Part shown: in pieces, positions 19,712-27,710 of the stretch
Layout: each line of letters starts with the position of its first letter
Position numbering within the stretch: position 1 is the first letter of the stretch
DNA from: an uncultured Micrococcales bacterium
GTDB taxonomy: Bacteria > Actinomycetota > Actinomycetes > Actinomycetales > Microbacteriaceae
NCBI GenBank assembly: GCA_903909605.1
Contig: CAIVWH010000023.1
Span: 1 to 64,000, forward strand
Direction: 5' to 3'
Length of the DNA: 64,000 bases
The notes under the pieces: generated by a model
What the model saw: only the letters and a program-made list of their open reading frames with translations
The model's database searches: none
Told to the model about the DNA's origin: nothing
Translations under genes and position numbers: made by a program

Positions 19712-20055
19712 TTGGTTGACCTATCCGACGCGGTTTTCACCGCTGTGGAAAGTTCTTGATTTAGTTGATCGAAGGATGCGGAACCCGCTGTTTCGAGGGC
19801 TCGAACCACGATCATCCAGTTGGTTGAAAAGTTAGCCAGTTCGTTGCGGGCGATAGCGCGGAGGCGCCTTTTGACCGAGTTTCGAACCACCGCGTTCCCA
19901 ACCGTCTTTGCCACTACGAATCCAAACTTTGCCGGTAGCCCGGTTTCGGTCTGTTTTGTGTAGGTGACGAGGTTGGCGCTGACTGTCTTACGACCAGTTC
20001 TCATGGTCGCGCGAAAATCATCGGCTGAGATCAGCCGGTTCTCGCGAGCCAGCAC
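19708..20055 (-). CDS. rnpA: Ribonuclease P protein component
   Basis: A 115-residue protein subunit of RNase P, which trims tRNA 5' ends with the M1 RNA. The signature RNSVKRRLRAIARN (about 58-71) and an early aromatic-poor cleft (RLISADDFRATMRTGRK) are typical. It lies 12 bp after rpmH, the near-universal pair next to oriC. Confidence 0.95.
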   Translation of the reverse strand: MLARENRLISADDFRATMRTGRKTVSANLVTYTKQTETGLPAKFGFVVAKTVGNAVVRNSVKRRLRAIARNELANFSTNWMIVVRALETAGSASFDQLNQELSTAVKTASDRSTK

Positions 20056-20067
20056 GGATGCCTTCGA

Positions 20068-20205
20068 CTAGGCCGAGAGCTCTGCGCGACCCTTGCGGCG
20101 ACGGGCGGCCAGGATGGCGCGACCCGCGCGGGTCTTCATGCGTGCGCGGAAACCGTGGGTCTTTGCGCGGCGACGGTTGTTTGGCTGGAATGTGCGCTTG
20201 CTCAT
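20068..20205 (-). CDS. rpmH: Ribosomal protein bL34
   Basis: A 45-residue, strongly basic L34: [15 protein letters not shown], then [13 protein letters not shown], then [14 protein letters not shown]. The ATG at 20205 has GGAGAAGAG in front; an open extension upstream has no L34 similarity. It begins the rpmH-rnpA-yidD-yidC-jag operon that diverges from dnaA across oriC. Confidence 0.97.
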   Translation of the reverse strand: MSKRTFQPNNRRRAKTHGFRARMKTRAGRAILAARRRKGRAELSA

Positions 20206-20293
20206 GAGCTCTTCTCCGATTGAAACTTTGGGATCTTCGATGGTGTCTTTCGACGCTTTGTTGTTGCCAGTCCCTGGGCAAGACAACCTGTTA

Positions 20294-20323
20294 AACCTAG
20301 GGGAAACCAAGGGTTTGGGTCAA
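20294..20323 (-). promoter_or_regulatory. rpmH promoter
   Basis: On the minus strand TTGACC (20318-20323) and TAGGTT (20294-20299) stand 18 bp apart, about 90 bp before the rpmH ATG. This is a good vegetative sigma-type promoter for the ribosomal protein and RNase P operon. Confidence 0.6.
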
Positions 20324-20324
20324 G

Positions 20325-20475
20325 TCAAAAATTATCAAAAAGACACTCCGATTCGATTTGCTTTTTAATCCAACTTGTGGCCAAAATTATCAACTACGGA
20401 TTTATCCACAGGTTAGTAATTTCCACGGACTTATCCACAAGATATCCACAGGTGCCAAAACTTGTGGAAAACTAT
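20325..20475. other. oriC region, dnaA-upstream DnaA-box group
   Basis: Two perfect DnaA boxes TTATCCACA (20402-20410 and 20431-20439) and two one-mismatch boxes (20442-20450; 20464-20472 inverted) lie just before dnaA. An AT-rich stretch at 20325-20400 flanks them and could unwind. Autoregulation of dnaA and/or origin function is expected. The whole gap 20206-20512 otherwise contains only the rpmH promoter. Confidence 0.85.
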
Positions 20476-20512
20476 CGAAAACTTCGCGACGAAAAATCAG
20501 ATTGGAGGAGCC

Positions 20513-21901
20513 ATGGCCGGTGTCGAAAGCGTAAGCGAACTCTGGGCAGAGGTCGTGGCTCGAGTCAACCAAGATGAGCGAATCGGCCGCAGTGACCTTG
20601 CGTTTCTTGCCCTCGCCGAACCCAAGGGGGTACTTGGCGAGTCGCTTTACATTGAGGTGAAATCTGACCTGGCTCGAAACAAAATCGAGCAGGACCTCCG
20701 CCCAGCGATCATCGAAGCACTCACTCATGTTGGGGATAACCGCGGCGCACTGACCATTGCAGTCACCGTAAATCCGAATCTGGCCATGCCAGCCGCCGAG
20801 CCGGAAACCGCACCGGAGCAGGTCTCGGTCTATCGACCAAGCGTTGTCGAGCCCCGCGTTGCCGAGCCTGTGGATAACCCGCTGAATCCTTCGCATACCT
20901 TCGATACTTTCGTGACCGGTGCGTCGAATCGCATGGCGATGGCCGCCGCCTTTGCAGTTGCCCGGGCACCGGGCCGAAGCTATAACCCGCTTTTCATCCA
21001 CGGGGCATCGGGCCTCGGCAAGACCCACCTGCTGCACGCGATCGGAAACTCGGTTCGGGCCGAGTATCCAGGCCTTCGGGTTCGCTACGTGTCATCCGAA
21101 GAGTTCACCAACGACTTCATCAATTCCCTGCGCGACAACCGTCCGGCAGCTTTTCAAAGCGAATACCGCCAGGTTGACGTCCTTCTGATCGACGACATTC
21201 AGTTCTTGGCAGACAAAGAACAGACCCAAGAGGCGTTTTTCTACACCTTTGAGGCCCTAAACAAGTACAACAAGCAGATTGTGCTTACCTCCGACCAGCC
21301 TCCGACCAAGCTTTCCGGATTCGAGGAGCGGCTCACCAGCCGCTTTGCGAAAGGCCTTAGCACCGATATTCAGGCTCCGGAGCTCGAGACGCGCATCGCC
21401 ATCCTTCGCAAAAAGGCCGAATATGACCGCGCCGATGTACCTGACGACGTTCTCGAGTTCATCGCCAAGCGCGTCTCGAGCAATGTGCGCGAAATCGAAG
21501 GCGTGCTGAACGGCCTGGTTGCCTATTCTTCGCTTCACCGCAAGCCCATCGACATGAACACGGCACAGACTGTCCTCAAGGATTATTCGCCAATCGGACA
21601 AGACACCATCGTGACCGCATCCGAGATAATTGCCACCGTTGCCAAGTACTACAACCTGTCTGTTGATGACATTCATGGCAAGAGCCGCACCTCGGCCATC
21701 GCCCAGGCCCGCCAGATCGCCATGTACCTGTGTCGCACCCTAACTGACTTGTCTTTGCCGAAGATTGGGCAAATTATTGGTGGCAAAGACCACACGACTG
21801 TGCTCTACGCCCACGGCAAGATTGCTCAAGAAATGAAGCATCGCAAGGGCATCTACAACGATGTTCTACAGATCGAAGACAGAATTAAGGCGAGCCGCTA
21901 G
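20513..21901 (+). CDS. dnaA: Chromosomal replication initiator DnaA
   Basis: A 462-residue initiator. Domain I is at about 1-80, a short linker domain II follows, and the AAA+ domain III has Walker A GASGLGKTHLL (about 163) and Walker B VLLIDDIQFL (about 222). Domain IV ends with the DNA-binding signature GGKDHTTVLYAHGK (about 424-437), which contacts DnaA boxes. The ATG at 20513 is preceded by GGAGGAG; the frame opens upstream with a TTG inside a DnaA box, which I reject as a start. Boxes on both sides suggest autoregulation. Confidence 0.98.
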   Translation: MAGVESVSELWAEVVARVNQDERIGRSDLAFLALAEPKGVLGESLYIEVKSDLARNKIEQDLRPAIIEALTHVGDNRGALTIAVTVNPNLAMPAAEPETAPEQVSVYRPSVVEPRVAEPVDNPLNPSHTFDTFVTGASNRMAMAAAFAVARAPGRSYNPLFIHGASGLGKTHLLHAIGNSVRAEYPGLRVRYVSSEEFTNDFINSLRDNRPAAFQSEYRQVDVLLIDDIQFLADKEQTQEAFFYTFEALNKYNKQIVLTSDQPPTKLSGFEERLTSRFAKGLSTDIQAPELETRIAILRKKAEYDRADVPDDVLEFIAKRVSSNVREIEGVLNGLVAYSSLHRKPIDMNTAQTVLKDYSPIGQDTIVTASEIIATVAKYYNLSVDDIHGKSRTSAIAQARQIAMYLCRTLTDLSLPKIGQIIGGKDHTTVLYAHGKIAQEMKHRKGIYNDVLQIEDRIKASR

Positions 21902-22110
21902 CCTGTGGCCAAGGGTGTGAATAACCCCATTAATCTGGGTATAAATACCCCAACAACTACCCCTCATCTGTTAGTTCGCAAAGTTTCATCCACAACCGGC
22001 ATAGTTATCAACAGGTTTATTAACAGCTGTGTAAACATCTTTCACCGTTGTAGTTCCCAGTCAAATACTGGCCAGTACGCCCTTATCCACAGTTTCCACA
22101 AGGGTTATTA
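21902..22110. other. oriC region, dnaA-dnaN DnaA-box group
   Basis: The gap between dnaA and dnaN is the usual actinobacterial origin. It has one perfect box TTATCCACA (22083-22091) and one-mismatch boxes at 21916-21924 (inverted), 21986-21994 and 22005-22013, plus a weaker one at 22092-22100. The AT-rich stretch from about 22101 to 22145 could be the unwinding element, although a small ORF overlaps it. No other gene is convincing here. Confidence 0.8.
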
Positions 22111-22263
22111 ATGATGTTGTTTTTAAAGAGAGTTAATTCAAGAAAACCAACCTGGGCCGGCAGCGATCCCTTTGCGTTCCAAGCACTTTTGAAATCGCGT
22201 GAAAAGAGTTTGCCCTCAGAAGTTGAAGCAGCAAACACGGTCGGACCTTTGTGCCAATATTAG
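22111..22263 (+). CDS. Possible small protein (50 aa) between oriC and dnaN
   Basis: A 50-codon frame starts ATG at 22111, 6 bp after AGGG, and ends TAG 41 bp before dnaN. The product runs MMLFLKRVNSRKPTWAGSDP, then FAFQALLKSREKSLPSEVEA, then ANTVGPLCQY. Composition looks protein-like rather than random, and the strand matches dnaN. It lies within the presumed AT-rich unwinding region, so it may also be chance. No family recognised. Confidence 0.35.
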   Translation: MMLFLKRVNSRKPTWAGSDPFAFQALLKSREKSLPSEVEAANTVGPLCQY

Positions 22264-22304
22264 AAACCGGCCACTCGGCCACTCAAAAGAGTTAGGTCAC
22301 TTCC

Positions 22305-23444
22305 TTGAAGTTTCAAGTCAATCGCGACGTCTTAAGTGACGCAGTTGCATTCGTAGCTCGATTCCTGCCCCAGAGACCAACCAATCCGGCATTTGGCGGG
22401 ATTCTCATCGAAGCAGATGCAAATGCTGTTCGACTCTCGGTCTTCGATCACAAAGTATCCGGGCAGGTAGAAATCATCGCCAAGGTCGAGACCTCGGGCC
22501 GAGTCTTGATTTCCGGACGCCTCCTTAGCGACCTAGTTAGCAAGCTTCCTAATCAGCCGGTCGAGTTCACGCTAAATGCATCCACTTTCAACATGGTCTG
22601 CGGAAGCACGAAAATCGGCTTCCCTGTTATGGACGTAAACCAGTTCCCAACTTTGCCCGAAATTCCAAGCGTCAGCGGCTCGATCTCGGCCGAAGCATTC
22701 GACACGGCTGTGCACCAGGTTTCAGTCGCATCACTGCGCGATGAGCTTGAGCCAATTTTCGCGTCGATTCAGATCGAGACGGCCGGTAGTGAGCTTTCAC
22801 TCTTGGCAACGGACAAGTACCGAATGGCGCTTGTCGAAATCAAATGGACCCCGAGCTCGAAAGACTCGGACACCACGGTGATGGTTCCAACCAAAACCCT
22901 GCTCGAAGTTGCCAAAACTTTCGGTAACACAGGCGACATCGCAGTTTCGATCATGAATACCGAAGACCGACAGATGATCGCATTCCAAGCGCAAAACAAG
23001 TCAGTCACCGCCGGTCTTATCAAGGGCGGCTTCCCACCGATTAAAACCATGTTCGCGGCCGAAGTAGCAAGCTTTGCGGTTGTCTCGAAGCAGGACCTAC
23101 TCGAAGCAACTCGACGCGCAATGTTGGTTGTCGACCGAGACCACCACATGCGTTTCAATTTCAACGCTGGCTCAATCAACATCACAACCAACCCGGGCGA
23201 ACTTACCCAGGCCAGCGAAGATGTCGAGGCCGAGCTGGTTGGCGACCCAAGAGCAATGGAGCTTAAGCCCCAGTACGTTATCGACGGGCTATCCGGTATT
23301 CACACAGAGTTCGCGAAAATCGGCTTGACCAACATGCATGACAATCCTGCAAAGGCAAGTCCGCTGTTGATTGCGCCGCACTCAGCAAAGAATGACAGCG
23401 ATAGTTTCCGCTACTTGCTGCAGCCCCGCCTGCTCTCAAATTAA
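22305..23444 (+). CDS. dnaN: DNA polymerase III sliding clamp (beta subunit)
   Basis: A 379-residue beta clamp of three DnaN-type domains, starting MKFQVNRDVLSDAVAFVARF with TTG as start codon. Typical pieces are NPAFGGILIEAD (about 28), VSGRLLSDLVSKLP (about 71) and the C-terminal motif reading SFRYLLQPRL where many clamps have Y-x-x-P-x-R-x. It tethers polymerase III and recruits repair enzymes. The spacing to dnaA (403 bp) holds the origin. Confidence 0.97.
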   Translation: MKFQVNRDVLSDAVAFVARFLPQRPTNPAFGGILIEADANAVRLSVFDHKVSGQVEIIAKVETSGRVLISGRLLSDLVSKLPNQPVEFTLNASTFNMVCGSTKIGFPVMDVNQFPTLPEIPSVSGSISAEAFDTAVHQVSVASLRDELEPIFASIQIETAGSELSLLATDKYRMALVEIKWTPSSKDSDTTVMVPTKTLLEVAKTFGNTGDIAVSIMNTEDRQMIAFQAQNKSVTAGLIKGGFPPIKTMFAAEVASFAVVSKQDLLEATRRAMLVVDRDHHMRFNFNAGSINITTNPGELTQASEDVEAELVGDPRAMELKPQYVIDGLSGIHTEFAKIGLTNMHDNPAKASPLLIAPHSAKNDSDSFRYLLQPRLLSN

Positions 23445-23473
23445 TTTTCAAAGCAAAAACCGAAAGGCAACAA

Positions 23474-24364
23474 ATGACTCACATTGGTCTAATTGGACTT
23501 GGCAAAATGGGCGGCAACATGCGCCAGCGCCTGCGCAACAAAGGAATCGAAGTAACCGGCTACGCACGTAGTCGAGATGTATCAGATGTCGATTCAGTCA
23601 AAGACCTTGTAGCTGCGTTGCCTGCACCACGAACCGTGTGGGTCATGGTTCCGCACGGACAGCCAACCGATGACGTCATTGACGAACTTGTGAAGCACCT
23701 CGAGTCGGGCGATCTGATCATCGAGGGTGGCAACTCGCGCTTCAGCGAAGACATCAAGCATGCCGCCGCGCTCAAGGAGCACGGCATTGGCTACCTTGAC
23801 TGCGGCGTATCTGGCGGTGTCTGGGGTCTTGAAAACGGTTACGGCTTGATGGTTGGCGGCGACAAGGCCCTTGTTGAGCGCTCCATGCCGATCTTCGACG
23901 CACTTCGCCCAGAGGGCAAGCGCGAAGAGGGATTCGTTCACGTCGGCGATGTTGGCGCTGGCCACTACGCCAAGATGGTGCACAACGGAATTGAATACGG
24001 AATGATGCAGGCGTTTGCCGAGGGTTACGAGCTGCTCGCAAAGAAGGACATCATCAAGGATGTGCACGGCACTTTCGCAGCATGGCAGCGCGGCACAGTG
24101 GTGCGTTCCTGGTTGCTCGATCTTCTCGTTCGTGCTCTTGAGGAAGAGGGTCCGAACCTCGACAAGATTCGTGGGTACGTCGAAGACTCCGGCGAAGGCC
24201 GCTGGACCGTCGAAGAGGCAATCGCCAACTCGGTTCCAATGCCCGTAATTACGGCATCGCTGTTTACTCGCTTCGCATCGCGCCAAGATGACTCACCTGC
24301 CATGAAGGCAGTTGCGGCTTTGCGCAACCAGTTTGGTGGTCACGCGATGAAGAAGGCCGACTAG
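23474..24364 (+). CDS. gnd: 6-phosphogluconate dehydrogenase, decarboxylating (short GndA form)
   Basis: A 296-residue enzyme oxidising 6-phosphogluconate to ribulose 5-phosphate and CO2 in the pentose phosphate pathway. The Rossmann motif GLGKMGGNM (about 7-15), GGNSRFSED (about 94), the catalytic lysine region KMVHNGIEYGMMQAF (about 161-175) and an NAD-type short length identify the YqeC/GndA branch. It is the usual gene between dnaN and recF in Actinobacteria. RBS: AAAGGCAAC. Confidence 0.95.
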   Translation: MTHIGLIGLGKMGGNMRQRLRNKGIEVTGYARSRDVSDVDSVKDLVAALPAPRTVWVMVPHGQPTDDVIDELVKHLESGDLIIEGGNSRFSEDIKHAAALKEHGIGYLDCGVSGGVWGLENGYGLMVGGDKALVERSMPIFDALRPEGKREEGFVHVGDVGAGHYAKMVHNGIEYGMMQAFAEGYELLAKKDIIKDVHGTFAAWQRGTVVRSWLLDLLVRALEEEGPNLDKIRGYVEDSGEGRWTVEEAIANSVPMPVITASLFTRFASRQDDSPAMKAVAALRNQFGGHAMKKAD

Positions 24365-24374
24365 GTTTCTGAGT

Positions 24375-24393
24375 TCGCTTCAATCTGAAGCGA
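24375..24393 (+). repeat. Hairpin between gnd and recF
   Basis: TCGCTTCA-ATC-TGAAGCGA is a perfect 8-bp inverted repeat 10 bp after the gnd stop. No T-run follows, so it is not a standard terminator. It may stabilise the gnd transcript or act together with the larger recF hairpin just downstream. Confidence 0.6.
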
Positions 24394-24405
24394 TCAAAAA
24401 CAATC

Positions 24406-24456
24406 GAGATTGGCGGGTGACAGATGTACATAAAACATCTGTCGCTCGCCAATTTT
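24406..24456 (+). promoter_or_regulatory. Long hairpin burying the recF start codon
   Basis: Bases 24406-24427 can pair with 24435-24456 around the loop ACATAAA: 22 consecutive pairs, 18 Watson-Crick and four G-U. The inner nine pairs (GACAGATGT/ACATCTGTC) are perfect. The recF ATG (24424-24426) and the bases where a Shine-Dalgarno would be lie in the stem. In mRNA this should strongly reduce recF initiation unless opened. Observation is direct; the regulatory role is inferred. Confidence 0.75.
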
Positions 24457-25584
24457 CGCAACTACGAGTTTGCAGAAGTCGAACTCAGTCGCGGAGTAAA
24501 TCTCTTCGTCGGTGAAAACGGCCACGGCAAAACCAACCTCGTTGAGGCAATTGGATACCTATCCACGCTGCGAAGTCACCGTGTTGCAGGCTATGACGCT
24601 TTGATTCGTCGCACCGAGGCATCCGCGTCCGTGCGAGCTATGGCGCATCACAACGATCGAGATGTGCTCGTTGACTACGAACTGAATCGCGGGTCTGCGA
24701 ATCGCGCTGCGATAAACAAGAATCAACTGACTAGGCCGCGTGATGTTCTCGGCTCGATTATCAGCGTCACGTTCGCTCCCGAAGATGTCGAACTGGTGCG
24801 GGGCCAACCGAGCCATCGGCGAGATTTCATAGATGATTTGCTGGTGCAATTGGCGCCGAGGTTTGCGGGGGTAATTGCTGATTACGAGCGGGTACTGAAG
24901 CAGCGCAACACACTTCTTCGCACCGCCAAACAAACCGGGGCCAAGGGCACGGCACTTTCAACGCTTGACGCCTGGGATGACCAGTTGGTGAAATACGGAT
25001 CTGAACTCATCGCCGGCAGAGTTGCCCTGGTGAACAAACTCAAGCCGCTGCTCGAAGAAAGTTACGCCGCGATCGCGCTAATGAAAGTTGCGGTCGAGGT
25101 GCTGGTCAAGTCTTCTATTGCCACGGCACAACTCGCGCTCGACGATGAGGCCGAGCTCGAATCGATGTTGCTCGAAGACCCTTCGGATATTGCGGAGATC
25201 TATAGATTCAAGCTGAACGAGATTCGCGTCAAAGAGCTCGAGCGGGGCCTAACTTTGGTGGGGCCACATCGCGATGACCTGGTATTTCTGCTCAACGATC
25301 TTTCGGCGAAGACCCAGTCTTCAAGTGGCGAGACTTGGTCTCTCGCCCTAGCGCTTCGACTCGCATCATTGAATTTGCTTCGGCAGGATGGCCGCGTCGG
25401 TGACCCCATCCTGATTCTTGATGACGTGTTCGCGACCTTGGACGCCGGGCGGCGCGCCCGCCTTGCCGGCCTGGTTGCCTCAAACGAGCAGGTGCTCATC
25501 ACAGCGGCCGTCGCCGAGGATGTACCATCTGAACTTCAAGCAAAGGCCTTCACGGTTACGAATGGGGTTGTGGCGAATGGCTAG
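24424..25584 (+). CDS. recF: DNA recombination and repair protein RecF
   Basis: A 386-residue SMC-like ATPase that helps load RecA at gaps. It starts MYIKHLSLANFRNYE, the family opening; Walker A is GENGHGKTNLVEA (about 31-43), the signature is SSGETWSLALALRLAS (about 300) and Walker B is DPILILDDVFATLD (about 328-341). The start codon is inside a 22-bp hairpin and has no clear Shine-Dalgarno, so expression is probably low. It overlaps dciA by 8 bp. Confidence 0.96.
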   Translation: MYIKHLSLANFRNYEFAEVELSRGVNLFVGENGHGKTNLVEAIGYLSTLRSHRVAGYDALIRRTEASASVRAMAHHNDRDVLVDYELNRGSANRAAINKNQLTRPRDVLGSIISVTFAPEDVELVRGQPSHRRDFIDDLLVQLAPRFAGVIADYERVLKQRNTLLRTAKQTGAKGTALSTLDAWDDQLVKYGSELIAGRVALVNKLKPLLEESYAAIALMKVAVEVLVKSSIATAQLALDDEAELESMLLEDPSDIAEIYRFKLNEIRVKELERGLTLVGPHRDDLVFLLNDLSAKTQSSSGETWSLALALRLASLNLLRQDGRVGDPILILDDVFATLDAGRRARLAGLVASNEQVLITAAVAEDVPSELQAKAFTVTNGVVANG

Positions 25585-26056
25585 CGACTTCACTCAAGAG
25601 TTTTACTACCGGATGCGAGAGGCCGTTACCGGCCGACTCTCTCGCGACGCCAAGCGCATCCGTGACAAGGAAAAGCAGAAGTCGAAGCCGTTCGATAGGG
25701 GTCGAGAGCCAGTCAAGGCGGCTATATCGATCGACGGTCTTTTTGAAACATATCGATGGCAGGGTAGGGTCGCGGAGGCCGATCTCTTCAATCGCTGGGC
25801 CGAAATCGTCGGCGATGTGAATGCGGAAAACTCAAAGCCCGAGACTTTTGTTGACGGTACTTTGACCGTGCGCTGTCGCACAACGGCCTGGGCCACCCAG
25901 CTTCGCCTCATGCAGAACGAGATTTTGGCTCGGGTGGTTGAGGCCCACGCCGATCTAGGCGTCGAAAGCCTCAAGTTTCTTGGCCCGGATGCCCCATCCT
26001 GGAAGAAGGGGCTACGTTCGGTACCGGGTCGAGGCCCACGCGATACGTACGGGTAA
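25577..26056 (+). CDS. dciA: DciA-type helicase operator (DUF721)
   Basis: A 159-residue DUF721 protein. The conserved domain (about 52-125) begins GLFETYRWQGRVAEADLFNRWAEIVGDVNAENSKPETF (in short pieces) and carries VDGTLTVRCRTTAWATQLRLMQNEIL. DciA loads or operates DnaB in bacteria without DnaC/DnaI; M. tuberculosis Rv0004 is the homologue. The ATG at 25577 overlaps the recF end; the upstream open frame is not conserved. In this genome dnaB, its expected partner, is the next gene, separated by a DnaA-box cluster. Confidence 0.93.
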   Translation: MASDFTQEFYYRMREAVTGRLSRDAKRIRDKEKQKSKPFDRGREPVKAAISIDGLFETYRWQGRVAEADLFNRWAEIVGDVNAENSKPETFVDGTLTVRCRTTAWATQLRLMQNEILARVVEAHADLGVESLKFLGPDAPSWKKGLRSVPGRGPRDTYG

Positions 26057-26291
26057 CCACCCCTGTGGATAACCTGTGGATAAGTGGATAACTTCAGCCG
26101 ATAGTTGAAGGTTATGCACAAGGCTAATCCAGAGGTTTAAGGTTTATCCACTTTTTCCATCCACAGCCCGAAGCCCTTTAGATACGCCAATTTCGAGCGA
26201 TCTTTACACAGTTTTTCACAGCACCAACAAGGTTTTCCCCAAGTACTTTCGGCGTTTTCCACAAGTTATCCACATATTCGCGCACAGGGTG
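26057..26291. other. Third DnaA-box cluster, between dciA and dnaB
   Basis: Three perfect boxes: TGTGGATAA at 26064-26072 and 26075-26083, TTATCCACA at 26266-26274. One-mismatch boxes lie at 26083-26091, 26112-26120, 26144-26152 and 26255-26263. Left-hand boxes point one way, most right-hand ones the other. This is denser than either region flanking dnaA. It may control dnaB, titrate DnaA or be part of the origin. The 295-bp gap holds no gene; the dnaB promoter must lie in it. Confidence 0.85.
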
Positions 26292-26351
26292 ATTTGTTTC
26301 GGAGATGTCGGAGGCCGATGCTAGACCTAATTCGAAGCTATTGGAGGCCCC

Positions 26352-27710
26352 ATGTCCTTGCAAGCCGTGTCATCGGTTGATCAAGTTCCGCAGCTCGAAC
26401 AACGAGTTCCCCCGCACGACCTTGCCGCCGAACAGTCAACCCTGGGCGGCATGCTGCTCTCACCTGATGCCGTTGCTGAAGCCATGGAATATGTGCGCGG
26501 CGCCGATTTCTATTCGCCGAAGCACGAAATCATTTTCGATGCGGCCATGTCACTTTTCAGCCACAGTGAGCCGGTAGACGCCATCACTGTCGGCGACGAA
26601 ATCGCCAAACGCGGCGACATAGCGAAAATTGGTGGGCGAGACTACCTGCACACACTCACGTCAATTGTTCCCACCGCTGCAAACGTTGGCTACTACGCCC
26701 GCATGGTGCAAGAAAAATCTATTCTTCGACGCTTGGTCGAGGCCGGCACTCGCATCGCGCAGATGGGCTATGCCGCGGAGGGCGAAGTCACCGATCTGGT
26801 CAATACCGCGCAGAACGACATCTACGCAATCACCAGGCAGGGCGTCGGCGAAGACTACGCACCGCTTTCTGATTCGATCGAACTAGCCATCGAAGAAATC
26901 GAAAACGCGCAAAAGCGCGACGGCGACATGACCGGAGTGCCGACCGGATTCCACGAGCTCGATGCAATGACTCACGGTCTACACCCTGGTCAGCTGATTA
27001 TCATCGCCGCGCGTCCTGCAGTTGGAAAGTCAACTCTGGCTCTCGACCTCGCTCGCACCGCTGCGATCACTCACAGGCGCCCCGTAATTTTCTTCTCCCT
27101 TGAGATGAGTCGCGCCGAAATCGCAATGCGTATGCTTTCGGCCGAATCAAAGATCTACATGCAAACTCTGCGCAAGGGTTCACTCAACGACAACGACTGG
27201 ACTCGCTTAGCTGCTGTTCGCGGAGAAATCAACGACGCACCACTGTTCATCGATGACAGCCCAAACATGACGCTTCCGGAAATTCGCGCGAAATGTCGCC
27301 GGCTCGCATCACAGGTCGGTTTGCAGATGATTGTTATCGACTACATCCAGTTGATGACTTCGGGCAAAAAAGTTGAATCGCGCCAGCAAGAAGTTTCTGA
27401 GTTTTCTCGCGCGCTAAAACTACTTGCAAAAGAAATCGGTGTCCCAGTGGTTGCGATTTCTCAGCTCAACCGAAACAGCGAGAAGAGCGACAACAGAATC
27501 CCTGAAATCTCGCACCTTCGCGAGTCGGGCTCACTCGAGCAAGACGCCGACGTGATCATGCTGCTTCACCGCGAGGCCATGGGCGAGAAGGAACACTCCC
27601 GAGCTGGCGAAGCAGACATCTACTTGGCGAAGCAACGTAACGGGCCAACCGGCAAGGTGATCGTGAACTTCCTCGGACAGTACTCCAAGTTTGAGGACAT
27701 GAAGAAGTAA
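26352..27710 (+). CDS. dnaB: Replicative DNA helicase DnaB
   Basis: A 452-residue hexameric 5'-3' helicase. The N-terminal domain (about 18-120, VPPHDLAAEQSTLGGMLLSPDA) precedes a RecA-like domain with Walker A ARPAVGKSTLAL (about 221) and Walker B MIVIDYIQLM (about 328). The end reads GSLEQDADVIMLLHR (about 393). No intein is present, unlike in many Actinobacteria. ATG behind GGAGG. In relatives it follows rplI; here it follows dciA and a DnaA-box cluster. Confidence 0.97.
   Translation: MSLQAVSSVDQVPQLEQRVPPHDLAAEQSTLGGMLLSPDAVAEAMEYVRGADFYSPKHEIIFDAAMSLFSHSEPVDAITVGDEIAKRGDIAKIGGRDYLHTLTSIVPTAANVGYYARMVQEKSILRRLVEAGTRIAQMGYAAEGEVTDLVNTAQNDIYAITRQGVGEDYAPLSDSIELAIEEIENAQKRDGDMTGVPTGFHELDAMTHGLHPGQLIIIAARPAVGKSTLALDLARTAAITHRRPVIFFSLEMSRAEIAMRMLSAESKIYMQTLRKGSLNDNDWTRLAAVRGEINDAPLFIDDSPNMTLPEIRAKCRRLASQVGLQMIVIDYIQLMTSGKKVESRQQEVSEFSRALKLLAKEIGVPVVAISQLNRNSEKSDNRIPEISHLRESGSLEQDADVIMLLHREAMGEKEHSRAGEADIYLAKQRNGPTGKVIVNFLGQYSKFEDMKK

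Noticed and set aside
20462-20512. TTG start giving DnaA 17 extra residues
   Set aside because: The TTG lies in a DnaA box and the extension is not DnaA-like; ATG 20513 has GGAGGAG in front.
21905-22111. 68-codon frame between dnaA and dnaN
   Set aside because: It is made mostly of DnaA boxes and AT-rich origin DNA and has a random composition; no ribosome-binding site.
25418-25576. N-terminal extension of DciA within recF
   Set aside because: It encodes an out-of-frame reading of recF with no DUF721 similarity; ATG 25577 starts the conserved protein.
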